A stretch of DNA of 7,226 nt. Origin: Candidatus Adiutrix sp. (GTDB lineage Bacteria > Desulfobacterota > Desulfarculia > Adiutricales > Adiutricaceae). The notes beneath the pieces were generated by a model. The model saw nothing but the letters and a program-made list of their open reading frames with translations. It was not told the origin of the DNA and made no database searches. The stretch is from positions 1 to 7,226 of the forward strand of contig JAISRV010000017.1 of the NCBI GenBank assembly GCA_031273445.1, in the 5' to 3' direction. Positions 1 to 5,830 of the stretch are shown here, piece after piece (position 1 is the stretch's first letter; every line of letters starts with the position of its first letter). The position numbers and the translations under genes were made by a program.

Positions 1-518
1 CCCATGCCCACGGCGATCAGGGAAACGCCCACCATGGTCACGGTGACGCCGCAAACCAGCGGGGTGAAAACCGCTTTCAGGACATGCGTCATCCGGCTTA
101 AGGCCATCTGCACGAAAGAGCCCATGATGACCGCGCCGGTCATGACGGCCACGACTTCTTCATTACTGATGGCGGGGTTGGCCGCCCTGGCCGAAAAACC
201 GACGGAGATGAAGGCCGACAGAAATATGAAGCTGGTGGCCTGGATGCTCAACAGCCCCGAACCCAAGGGGCCGAAGCGGTTGGTTTGAATGAAGGTGCCG
301 ATGCCGGAGACGAAAAAGGCGACGCAGGCCATGTGGATGACGATCTCGTTCGGCATGCCCAAGGCTTTGCAGATAATGGTCGGCGGCGCGCCGATGCTGA
401 TGAACATGGACATCAGGTGCTGCAGAGCGGCCAGGGCCGCTTGGCCGAACGGCGGCTTGTCTTCCAGAGCGAAAATAATGCCGGAAGAAGCCTCCTTGAA
501 CTTGGGTGAATCTGTCAT
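1..518 (-). CDS. xanP: XanP-like xanthine permease (NCS2/NAT family), 3' end beyond window
   Basis: This is the N-terminal 172 residues of an inner-membrane nucleobase:cation symporter-2 protein, predicted to import xanthine (possibly urate) with protons. The start is the ATG at 518, with GAGG at 527-530 and an 8-nt spacer. The protein reads MTDSPKFKEA, then a hydrophilic stretch ending DKPPFGQ, then hydrophobic segments. The NAT-family Gln-His pair of TM1 is at residues 33-34 (LQHLMSMF). The stretch FGPLGSGLLSIQATSF (82-97) and the SRM...TPLVCGVTVTMVG region (141-164) closely resemble E. coli XanP as I remember it, more than UacT or XanQ. The diagnostic NAT signature in the second half of the family lies outside the window, so substrate choice between xanthine and urate cannot be read here. 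It follows the purine oxidation operon on the same strand, separated by 169 bp with its own promoter. Family is confident; the exact orthologue less so. Confidence 0.85.
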   Translation of the reverse strand, partial: MTDSPKFKEASSGIIFALEDKPPFGQAALAALQHLMSMFISIGAPPTIICKALGMPNEIVIHMACVAFFVSGIGTFIQTNRFGPLGSGLLSIQATSFIFLSAFISVGFSARAANPAISNEEVVAVMTGAVIMGSFVQMALSRMTHVLKAVFTPLVCGVTVTMVGVSLIAVGM

Positions 519-543
519 GCTGCAAACCTCGTTTTATGGAATA

Positions 544-555
544 TCGACGCGTCGA
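544..555. promoter_or_regulatory. 12-bp perfect palindrome at predicted xanP start site (candidate operator)
   Basis: TCGACGCGTCGA is its own reverse complement. It covers the predicted transcription start (about 548 on the minus strand) and touches the -10 box of the xanP-like gene. A repressor bound here would block initiation. No named regulator consensus is recognised, so the operator role is inference. Confidence 0.4.
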
Positions 556-583
556 ATAAACATGTCAGGCCTGATTTCGTCAA
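555..583 (-). promoter_or_regulatory. Candidate sigma70-type promoter for the xanP-like gene
   Basis: On the minus strand, TTGACG (583-578, 5/6 to the -35 consensus) is followed by a 17-bp spacer and TTTATT (560-555, 4/6 to the -10 consensus). The predicted start near 548 gives a 5' leader of about 30 nt containing the GAGG ribosome binding site. The spacer itself contains a 10-bp palindrome, TCAGGCCTGA, at 565-574. The promoter lies in the AT-richer part of the only sizeable intergenic gap, which supports it. No purine-riboswitch signature was seen in the leader. Confidence 0.5.
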
Positions 584-595
584 AGCCCGAAATCA
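572..595. promoter_or_regulatory. 8-bp inverted repeat with 8-bp spacer overlapping the -35 box
   Basis: TGATTTCG (572-579) and CGAAATCA (588-595) are perfect inverted arms separated by 8 bp. The site covers the -35 hexamer at 578-583, a typical position for a repressor dimer or a proximal activator. A purine-responsive regulator is a reasonable guess from the flanking genes, but the site does not match any box I recognise, including the E. coli PurR box. Confidence 0.45.
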
Positions 596-650
596 CAATA
601 GTTTTGCCGGCAAGGCGTGGCGATGTTTAATAGCCGAGTCTATAGTTGCC

Positions 651-672
651 GGCGCCTTCGCGAGAAGGCGCC
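651..672 (-). terminator. Perfect 9-bp GC-rich hairpin after the pbuG-like gene
   Basis: GGCGCCTTC (651-659) and GAAGGCGCC (664-672) pair perfectly around a 4-nt loop, 16 nt past the stop codon of the purine permease. The position suits a transcription terminator or a 3'-end stabilising stem. However, the minus strand continues GGCAACTATAG with no T-tract, so a canonical intrinsic terminator is not shown. Partial readthrough into the xanP-like gene, or Rho-dependent termination or RNA protection, is possible. Confidence 0.4.
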
Positions 673-687
673 CTCGATAAACTGTTT

Positions 688-2049
688 TTAATGTAAGCGC
701 AGGACGAAGTTGAGAATGAAGGCCGCGCTGACCACCGCCATCACCGGGCTGATTTCCCTGAAACGGCCGGAGCAGAGCTTCAGCAAAGTGTAGCTGACGA
801 AGCCGAAGGCGAAGCCGTTGGCGATGCTGTAAGTCAGCGGCATCATGATTATGGTCAGAAAAGCCGGGATGGCGTCGGTGATGTCGTCGAAGTTGATATG
901 GACGACTTCGGACATCATGAGGGCGCCGACGATGATCAGGGCCGGGGCGGTGGCGAAAGCGGGCACCAGGCCGATCAGGGGCGAAAAAAGAAGCGCCACG
1001 ATAAAAAGAAGCGCCACGACCAGAGCGGTGAGGCCGGTGCGGCCGCCTTCAGCCACGCCCGCCGCGCTTTCCACGTAGGAAGTGACGGTGGAGGTGCCCA
1101 GCACGGCGCTGGACATAGTGCCGATGGCGTCGGTGGTGAGGGCCCGGTCGAGATTTTCAATAGAGCCGTCTTCTTTCATCAGCCCGGCTTTTTTAGTCAG
1201 GCCGATCAGGGTGCCCATGTTGTCGAAGAGCTCGACGATGGTAAAAGTAAAGATGATGGAGAAAACCCCGAACTTCAGGGCGCTTCTCAGGTCAAGCTGC
1301 ATGAAGGTGGCGCTTAAACTGGGAATTTCAGTCGAGATGACGCTGCCGAGGCCGGCGGGCGGAGGGCAGGCGCCGAAAACCATGCCCAGAAGCGTGGTGA
1401 AAAGAATGCCCAGAAGCATGGCCCCTTTGACGCCGCGGCACATCAGAACCCCGGTGACGATAACGCCGACGCAGGTCAATAGCGGCGCGGGCCGGCCAAA
1501 TTCGAAATCAAGGCCGGCTATGGCCCCGGCGGAAACCAGCGTCGCGGGGTTGGCGACCACGATGCCGGAGCCCTGCAGCCCGATGAAGGCGATGAAGGCG
1601 CCTATCCCCACCCCGATGGCGCTTTTGAGATTCATCGGCACGGATTTGATTATGGCCTGGCGTATGCCGCCCATGGTCAGAATCAAAAAGACGACGCCGG
1701 AGATGAAGACCGCCCCCAGGGCGGCCTGCCAGGTCAGGCCGAAAGTCATAACCGCGGTATAGGTGAAGAAGGCGTTAAGGCCCATGCCTGGGGCCACGGC
1801 CACGGGGTAGTTGGCCCACACCCCCATGAGAGCGGTGGAGAAGACGGCCGACCAGATGGTGGCGGCGATGGCCGCCTCCTTGGGAATGCCGCTTTCGGCC
1901 AGTATGTTGGGGTTGACGAAAATAATATAGGCCACGGCCACGAAAGTGGTGAGGCCGGCTATAAGTTCTGTTTTGACCGTGCTGTTCTTTTCGCGGATCT
2001 TAAAAAACTTCTCCAAAGGCCCCTTGGCGACCAGACTGTTCTTTGACAT
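688..2049 (-). CDS. pbuG: AzgA/PbuG-type purine-base permease (guanine/hypoxanthine/adenine)
   Basis: This 453-residue polytopic inner-membrane protein should take up hypoxanthine, guanine or adenine by proton symport, feeding the xanthine dehydrogenase encoded upstream. The family shows in TTFVAVAYIIFVNPNIL (34-50), APGMGLNAFFTY (86-97), FDNMGTLIGL (275-284) and GTSTVTSYVESAAGVAEG (318-335), all typical of the AzgA-like branch (PbuG, GhxP/GhxQ, PurP). Length is normal for the family. The chosen start is the ATG at 2049 (MSKNSLVAKG), preceded by GAAAGG with an 8-nt spacer; an in-frame ATG at 2106 would add 19 charged residues and overlap xdhC by 55 nt. Only 2 nt separate the xdhC stop from this start, so translation is probably coupled. 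Base specificity (oxopurine versus adenine) cannot be settled from sequence alone. Confidence 0.88.
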   Translation of the reverse strand: MSKNSLVAKGPLEKFFKIREKNSTVKTELIAGLTTFVAVAYIIFVNPNILAESGIPKEAAIAATIWSAVFSTALMGVWANYPVAVAPGMGLNAFFTYTAVMTFGLTWQAALGAVFISGVVFLILTMGGIRQAIIKSVPMNLKSAIGVGIGAFIAFIGLQGSGIVVANPATLVSAGAIAGLDFEFGRPAPLLTCVGVIVTGVLMCRGVKGAMLLGILFTTLLGMVFGACPPPAGLGSVISTEIPSLSATFMQLDLRSALKFGVFSIIFTFTIVELFDNMGTLIGLTKKAGLMKEDGSIENLDRALTTDAIGTMSSAVLGTSTVTSYVESAAGVAEGGRTGLTALVVALLFIVALLFSPLIGLVPAFATAPALIIVGALMMSEVVHINFDDITDAIPAFLTIIMMPLTYSIANGFAFGFVSYTLLKLCSGRFREISPVMAVVSAAFILNFVLRLH

Positions 2050-2051
2050 GC

Positions 2052-2603
2052 TTAACGCCTTTCGTTGGTTAGATGTTTTTCGGCTAGGCTCGGCGCGGGC
2101 CTGCATTCCCCGGCGCCTTTGACCTCCCGCCCCAGCGCCTGTTCCACGGCTTCGACGATCATTTCATAACCGGTGCAACGGCACAGATGCCCCGCATGGG
2201 CCCTCTTTATTTCCTCTCTCGTTATTTCGTTTAAACGATGCTGATTTCTTTCCAGAAAGGCGCTTGTGGTCATAACCAGGCCCGGCGTGCAGAAACCGCA
2301 CTGCACCGCGCCGGCTTCGACGTAGGCCCGTTGCGTCGGCGACAATTCGCCGCCCGGCCTGGCTTCGCCTTCAATGGTGCGGACGCATTTGCCGTCGGCC
2401 CAGACGGCCAACGTCAGACACGAATCGACGGGAAGGCCGTCCACCAAAACATTACAGGCCCCGCACTCGCCCACGCCGCAGCCTTCCTTGACGCCCATTA
2501 AACCCAGGCGGCCGCGCAGCACCTCCAGAAGGGATTCGCGCGGATCCGCCGCCGTTTCCACGTCTTTGCCGTTGACATGAAGCTTTAAATCGACCATGGT
2601 CAT
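2052..2603 (-). CDS. xdhC: Xanthine dehydrogenase iron-sulfur subunit, 2x[2Fe-2S] (E. coli XdhC type)
   Basis: This 183-residue electron-transfer subunit carries electrons from the molybdenum centre in XdhA to FAD in XdhB. The N-terminal plant-type ferredoxin domain has Cys42, Cys47, Cys50 and Cys62 (GCGVGECGAC...SC). The C-terminal four-helix domain, characteristic of molybdenum hydroxylases, has Cys102, Cys105, Cys141 and Cys143 (QCGFCTPGL and HLCRCTGY). All eight ligands are present. The start is the ATG at 2603, placed 8 nt after a perfect TAAGGAGG (2619-2612); the ATG at 2597 is less well spaced. The protein is about 20 residues longer than the usual ~160, with a polar tail from about residue 160 containing one extra Cys (167). 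The last codons of that tail contain the SD of the following permease. The name follows the E. coli xdhABC operon; it is not the XdhC/CoxI-type maturation factor. Confidence 0.93.
   Translation of the reverse strand: MTMVDLKLHVNGKDVETAADPRESLLEVLRGRLGLMGVKEGCGVGECGACNVLVDGLPVDSCLTLAVWADGKCVRTIEGEARPGGELSPTQRAYVEAGAVQCGFCTPGLVMTTSAFLERNQHRLNEITREEIKRAHAGHLCRCTGYEMIVEAVEQALGREVKGAGECRPAPSLAEKHLTNERR
2058..2063 (-). promoter_or_regulatory. SD site for the pbuG-like gene, inside the xdhC 3' end
   Basis: GAAAGG on the minus strand ends 8 nt before the ATG at 2049. It lies in the final Glu-Arg codons of xdhC, whose TAA stop is at 2054-2052. This spacing selects the 453-residue start over the upstream in-frame ATG and implies ribosomes finishing xdhC can reinitiate directly on the permease. 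Confidence 0.75.
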
Positions 2604-2679
2604 GGCTGAATCCTCCTTACGATCCGTTCGGCCGCTGCAGTCATGGTTGAACCCTCCCCGCGGCCCGTTCGGCCGCCGC
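2599..2679. repeat. Imperfect tandem duplication, 41-bp period, at the xdhB/xdhC junction
   Basis: Positions 2601-2638 align without gaps to 2642-2679 with 30 of 38 matches, and two further bases match at the 2599 side. All eight mismatches are transitions. The right copy is the last codons of xdhB plus its stop. The left copy is the intergenic stretch holding the xdhC SD and ATG. Both copies keep a purine-rich SD-like core (GGGGAGG and AAGGAGG) 8 nt before an ATGA. The 292-residue length of XdhB equals that of E. coli XdhB as I recall it, suggesting the xdhB end is ancestral and the intergenic copy arose by duplication. Confidence 0.8.
2600..2644 (-). CDS. Possible 14-codon coupling micro-ORF between xdhB and xdhC
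   Basis: An ATG at 2644 overlaps the xdhB TGA stop as ATGA and opens a frame encoding MTAAAERIVRRIQP. Its own TGA (2602-2600) overlaps the xdhC ATG as ATGA. GGGGAGG at 2659-2653 sits 8 nt upstream of its start. The peptide mirrors the last 14 residues of XdhB (MRAAAERAAGRVQP), since both derive from the 41-bp tandem duplication. A plausible role is to carry ribosomes from xdhB to xdhC and balance subunit synthesis, rather than to make a functional peptide. It may also be a fortuitous leftover of the duplication, because xdhC has a strong SD of its own inside this frame. Confidence 0.35.
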   Translation of the reverse strand: MTAAAERIVRRIQP

Positions 2680-3519
2680 CCGCATCATGCGCTCGGCCAG
2701 GGCCTTGATGATGCGAACCCGGAATTCGCGGGTCGCCCGCCAGGAGGTGCGCGGTTTTATGTCCCCTTCCAGGGCCGCCAGAATATTTTTCATGGTTTCG
2801 TCGTTGAGCGGCCGGCCCAGAGCGGCCGCTTCGGCCCCGGGGCAGCGAATGGGCGTGGGGGCCGCCACGGTCAGGGCCAGCCGCGCCTCTTTTATGACCC
2901 CGCCCTCCATTTTGACTCCGGCGGCGCAGCCTATAGTGGCGATGTCCATGGCCGAACGCATGGCGTATTTATAATAGCAGGCGCCGAGGCCGGCCAGCTT
3001 TTTGAGGTCGAAGCTGAAGCCGAAGAGCACCTCGCCGCGCTTCAGGGCCACTTGGCCGGGCCCGGTGTGAAAGCCGTGAATGCTCAGATGACGCCGGCCT
3101 TCGGGCCCGCTTACGAGCAGTTCCGGCTCCAGAACCAGCATGGGCGCGGCCGTGTCGGCGCTGACGGCGCCGTTGGCGATATTGCCGCCGACAGTGCCCA
3201 TGTTGCGTATCTGGGGCCCGGCCACCGTGGCGCAGGCCTCGCCCAGAACGGGAATATATTCTTTGACCAGCGGAGAATCAATGGTTTCGGCGAAGGTCAG
3301 GCCGGCCCCGACCATCAGCCTGTCCCCTTCCAGACGGGCGAATTTTATTTCCGGCAGATTGTGGATATCCACCAGATGGCGAAACTGGCCGTCGAAATGC
3401 CGCAGTTTCACCAGAACGTCGGTGCCGCCGGCGATGAGCCGGGCTTCCGGATGGTCGGCGAGAAGCTGAACGGCTTCCGCGACGCTCCTGGCCCGGCGCA
3501 GTTCCCTGAGGTCAAACAT
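2641..3519 (-). CDS. xdhB: Xanthine dehydrogenase FAD-binding subunit (E. coli XdhB type)
   Basis: This 292-residue flavin subunit accepts electrons from the XdhC clusters and delivers them to NAD+ or another acceptor. The N-terminal PCMH-type FAD domain shows IAGGTDVLVKL (29-39) and AGPQIRNMGTVGGNIANG (100-117), followed by TAAPML (123-128). The CO-dehydrogenase flavoprotein C-terminal domain spans roughly 180-285, with KYAMRSAMDIATIGCAAG (184-201) and APTPIRC (220-226). There is no inserted [4Fe-4S] loop as in 4-hydroxybenzoyl-CoA reductase. Strong likeness to E. coli XdhB, including the SWRATREFR segment (259-267), supports the name. The ATG at 3519 has a perfect SD with a 6-nt spacer and lies 11 nt after the xdhA stop. 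Its 3' end is duplicated in tandem downstream. Confidence 0.93.
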   Translation of the reverse strand: MFDLRELRRARSVAEAVQLLADHPEARLIAGGTDVLVKLRHFDGQFRHLVDIHNLPEIKFARLEGDRLMVGAGLTFAETIDSPLVKEYIPVLGEACATVAGPQIRNMGTVGGNIANGAVSADTAAPMLVLEPELLVSGPEGRRHLSIHGFHTGPGQVALKRGEVLFGFSFDLKKLAGLGACYYKYAMRSAMDIATIGCAAGVKMEGGVIKEARLALTVAAPTPIRCPGAEAAALGRPLNDETMKNILAALEGDIKPRTSWRATREFRVRIIKALAERMMRAAAERAAGRVQP

Positions 3520-3525
3520 GGCTCG

Positions 3526-3533
3526 CCTCCTTA
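3526..3533 (-). promoter_or_regulatory. Perfect SD for xdhB containing the xdhA stop codon
   Basis: TAAGGAGG on the minus strand lies 6 nt upstream of the xdhB ATG at 3519. Its first three bases are the TAA stop of xdhA. A ribosome terminating on xdhA therefore covers the xdhB initiation site, which suggests coupled synthesis of the two subunits. Confidence 0.8.
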
Positions 3534-5813
3534 CAGCCCGGCCTTTTCCAGATAGCGGAAAAGCGTTTTAGGGGTTATGGGAATCTCATCGACTTTGACG
3601 CCTGTGGCGTGCCACACGGCATTGCGCACGGCCGGAGCGGGCGTGACCAGGGGCGGCTCGCCCAAGGCCCGTATGCCGTAGGGGTTGGTAGGGTCGATGA
3701 TTTCCACGAAGGCGCAGTCGAGATCGGGCAGGTCCATGATGGCGGGCATCTTGTAATCCAACAGGTTGTCGTTTAAAACGCGGCCTTTTTCGTCAAGCAG
3801 CATTTCCTCATACAGAGCCCAGCCCAGGCCCATGCCCATGCCGCCGTGCACCTGGCCGGAAGCCAGTTTGGGATTGATGATGCGGCCGGAATCGTGGATG
3901 TTCCAGGCTTCTTTGACGGCGACCCGGCACAGGGGCATATCCACTTCCACCTCCACGAAGGTGCAGCAGTAGACCGGCGGATTCAGGCGGGTCTTGTGGG
4001 CGGCTTCCGCCACGATAGGGGCGCCGTGGTCGAGGTGGTAGTAGCTCTGCAGGGCCAGTTCGGCCAGGGTGAAGACGACATGTTCGCCGTCGCTGCCGAC
4101 GATGTTCCCGTCTTTGAGGCGCATGGCGTCGCGGGGCACGCCCGAGAGAAGCGCGGCCAGATCCAGAATTTTGCCCGCGAACTCCCTGGCCGCCGCGGCG
4201 ATGGCCGAACTTGAAGTGTAACACTGACGGGAGGCGTAGGCCCCGGTGTCGAAGGGGGTATGGTCCGTGTCCTGATTGGTGACGACGTGAAAAGACTCCA
4301 GCGGGACGTCCAGCGCGTGGGAAGCCAATTGGGCCATGGCGGTGTCCGCGCCCTGGCCGATTTCCGTGGCCCCCACGGCCAGGGTGACGCGCCCGTCCTG
4401 ATTGAGGATGAGCCTGGCCCCGGCCAGCTCCACGGCCGCGGGATAGGTGTTCGAACCGTAGCTGCAGCAGGCCACGCCCAGGCCGCGCCGGATGGGGCCG
4501 GTCTGATTTTTATAAAATTCGCGCTTCCTGCGCCAGTCTATGAGTTCGCTCCCGCGCGTCAGGGCCTCATAAATGCCGGCGGCGTAAATCGTTTGGTTGT
4601 TGTACGGGCTGACGTCGCCGCTCCGGGCCACGTTTTTGAGGCGCAGTTCCAGCGGGTCCATGGCCAGGGCCTGGGCGGCCTCCTCCACCAGGCAGTCCAT
4701 AATAAAGGTGACCTGCGGCTGCCCGTAGCCGCGCATGGCCCCGGCGCTGGGAACATTGGCGTAATAAGTGACGGCGTCGTAGCGCAGGGCCGCGCGAGGG
4801 TAAAGATAGGGCGACTTGGAGCCGGCGGCGGCGGCGATGGAATGACCGTGGGAGGCGTAGGCGCCGGTTCGCGACCAGACCTTGAGGTCAAAAGCGGTGA
4901 AGACGCCGTCCCTGGTCAGGGCCAGTTTGGCTTCGCCGTCGAATTGGTGGCGGGTGCGGGTGGAGGTGAAACACTCTTCGCGGGTCAGGGCAATCTGCAC
5001 CGGCACGCCCCCCAGCTTCCAGGTCAGGAAGGCGACCATGGGCTCCAGCAGAACATCCTGCTTGTTGCCGAAGCCGCCGCCCAGATACGGCTTGATCACC
5101 CGAATCCGGCTCCAGGGAAGGCCCAGAGCCTGCCCCACCACCCGCCGCGCAATCTGCGGAATCTGGGTGGATGAGACCACGACGATATGGTCCTCGTCAT
5201 CCATATAAGCGTAGGAGACGGCCGTTTCCATATGGCAGTGCTGAACCATGGGCGTTTTATAGCGGCCCTCGACGACCAGATCGGCCTTTTTCAGCAACTC
5301 GTCCACCGAACCGCCGTGTTCGCTGACGGTATGCCTCAGGACATTGCCCGGCGCATGTTCGTGAATTAGGGCCGCCCCGGGGGCCAGGGCGCTCTCGCGA
5401 TCCAGCAGCGCCGGCATCTCTTCGTATTCCGCCTTGACCAGCCGGGCGCCCTTGGCCGCGGTCAAAACATCCCGGGCCACCACCACGGCCACTTCATCGC
5501 CGAAATGGCGCACATGCGAGGTCAAAAGACGCCGGTCGGCCACATCCCGCCGCTCGGCCAAAAGATTGTAAGGGTGGCCGGCCGTGGGATAGAGGGCCTC
5601 GGGAACGTCCTCGTAGGTGAAGACCGCCTCCACGCCGGGAAAATCCAGAGCGGGCCGAATGTCGATGGATTTGACCAGCCCGTGGGCGATGGGCGAACGG
5701 ACTATTACCGCGTGCCTCAGACCCGCCATGGGCAGGTCTTCAGTATAGCGGGCTTTGCCGCTGACCTTGGCGGCCGCGTCCAGCCGGTTGGGCGAAATGC
5801 CGATCGTAGTCAT
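3531..5813 (-). CDS. xdhA: Xanthine dehydrogenase molybdenum-binding catalytic subunit (E. coli XdhA type)
   Basis: This 760-residue cytoplasmic catalytic subunit hydroxylates purine bases (hypoxanthine or xanthine expected) at a Mo-molybdopterin centre using water. The first ~130 residues form the hammerhead domain (DAAAKVSGKARYTEDL at 12-27). The molybdopterin-binding region follows: QHCHMET (191-197), GGGFGNKQ (245-252), AMRGYGQPQ (359-367), GATEIGQGADT (481-491), TGAYASRQ (523-530) and QVHGGMGMGLG (654-664). The base-catalytic Glu is Glu719 in GEPP (718-721). The GGGFGNKQD...LTREECF...TRTRH arrangement matches E. coli XdhA as remembered. Gln252 stands where bovine XOR has Glu802. The start at 5813 (MTTIGISPNR) has AAAAGGGG with a 7-nt spacer; an upstream in-frame ATG at 5873 would overlap the ygfK-like gene by 43 nt. 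The Mo-cofactor sulfuration factor is not in the window. Substrate is inferred from family and neighbours. Confidence 0.93.
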   Translation of the reverse strand: MTTIGISPNRLDAAAKVSGKARYTEDLPMAGLRHAVIVRSPIAHGLVKSIDIRPALDFPGVEAVFTYEDVPEALYPTAGHPYNLLAERRDVADRRLLTSHVRHFGDEVAVVVARDVLTAAKGARLVKAEYEEMPALLDRESALAPGAALIHEHAPGNVLRHTVSEHGGSVDELLKKADLVVEGRYKTPMVQHCHMETAVSYAYMDDEDHIVVVSSTQIPQIARRVVGQALGLPWSRIRVIKPYLGGGFGNKQDVLLEPMVAFLTWKLGGVPVQIALTREECFTSTRTRHQFDGEAKLALTRDGVFTAFDLKVWSRTGAYASHGHSIAAAAGSKSPYLYPRAALRYDAVTYYANVPSAGAMRGYGQPQVTFIMDCLVEEAAQALAMDPLELRLKNVARSGDVSPYNNQTIYAAGIYEALTRGSELIDWRRKREFYKNQTGPIRRGLGVACCSYGSNTYPAAVELAGARLILNQDGRVTLAVGATEIGQGADTAMAQLASHALDVPLESFHVVTNQDTDHTPFDTGAYASRQCYTSSSAIAAAAREFAGKILDLAALLSGVPRDAMRLKDGNIVGSDGEHVVFTLAELALQSYYHLDHGAPIVAEAAHKTRLNPPVYCCTFVEVEVDMPLCRVAVKEAWNIHDSGRIINPKLASGQVHGGMGMGLGWALYEEMLLDEKGRVLNDNLLDYKMPAIMDLPDLDCAFVEIIDPTNPYGIRALGEPPLVTPAPAVRNAVWHATGVKVDEIPITPKTLFRYLEKAGL

Positions 5814-5820
5814 ACGGGAA

Positions 5821-5828
5821 CCCCTTTT
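5821..5828 (-). promoter_or_regulatory. SD site deciding the xdhA start
   Basis: AAAAGGGG on the minus strand ends 7 nt before the ATG at 5813 and sits in the 17-nt gap after the ygfK-like stop. This favours the 760-residue xdhA product over a longer frame beginning inside the upstream gene. Confidence 0.7.
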
Positions 5829-5830
5829 GC

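Noticed and set aside
163..525. Minus-strand open frame in another register over xanP
   Set aside because: The His/Arg/Gly-rich product has no motifs, while the overlapping frame from 518 gives a clear NCS2 permease with the QH motif.
519..687. Purine riboswitch upstream of the xanP-like gene
   Set aside because: The conserved junction sequences and the P2/P3 kissing-loop pattern of the purine aptamer were not found on the minus strand of this gap.
651..690. Plus-strand intrinsic terminator (hairpin then TTTTT)
   Set aside because: The T-run begins about 12 nt after the stem, and no plus-strand gene precedes it.
984..1019. 18-bp tandem direct repeat (17/18 identical) in the pbuG-like gene, giving VALLFI/VALLFS
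   Set aside because: Family members have the same length and a similar hydrophobic pattern in this helix, so it is not a clear insertion; similar codons for a Leu/Phe-rich helix suffice.
1082..1762. Plus-strand open frame (226 codons) opposite the pbuG-like gene
   Set aside because: Met/Pro/Arg/Thr-rich antisense translation of a membrane protein, with no motif support.
2596..3555. Long plus-strand open frame (319 codons) opposite xdhB
   Set aside because: It is antisense to a gene with clear FAD motifs. Its protein is rich in Gly, Ala, Gln and His without recognisable motifs, typical of the reverse frame of GC-rich coding DNA.
4260..5174. Long plus-strand open frame (304 codons) opposite xdhA
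   Set aside because: Antisense to the molybdenum-subunit motifs, with Gly/Val/Gln-rich low-information composition. Stop scarcity is explained by GC content.
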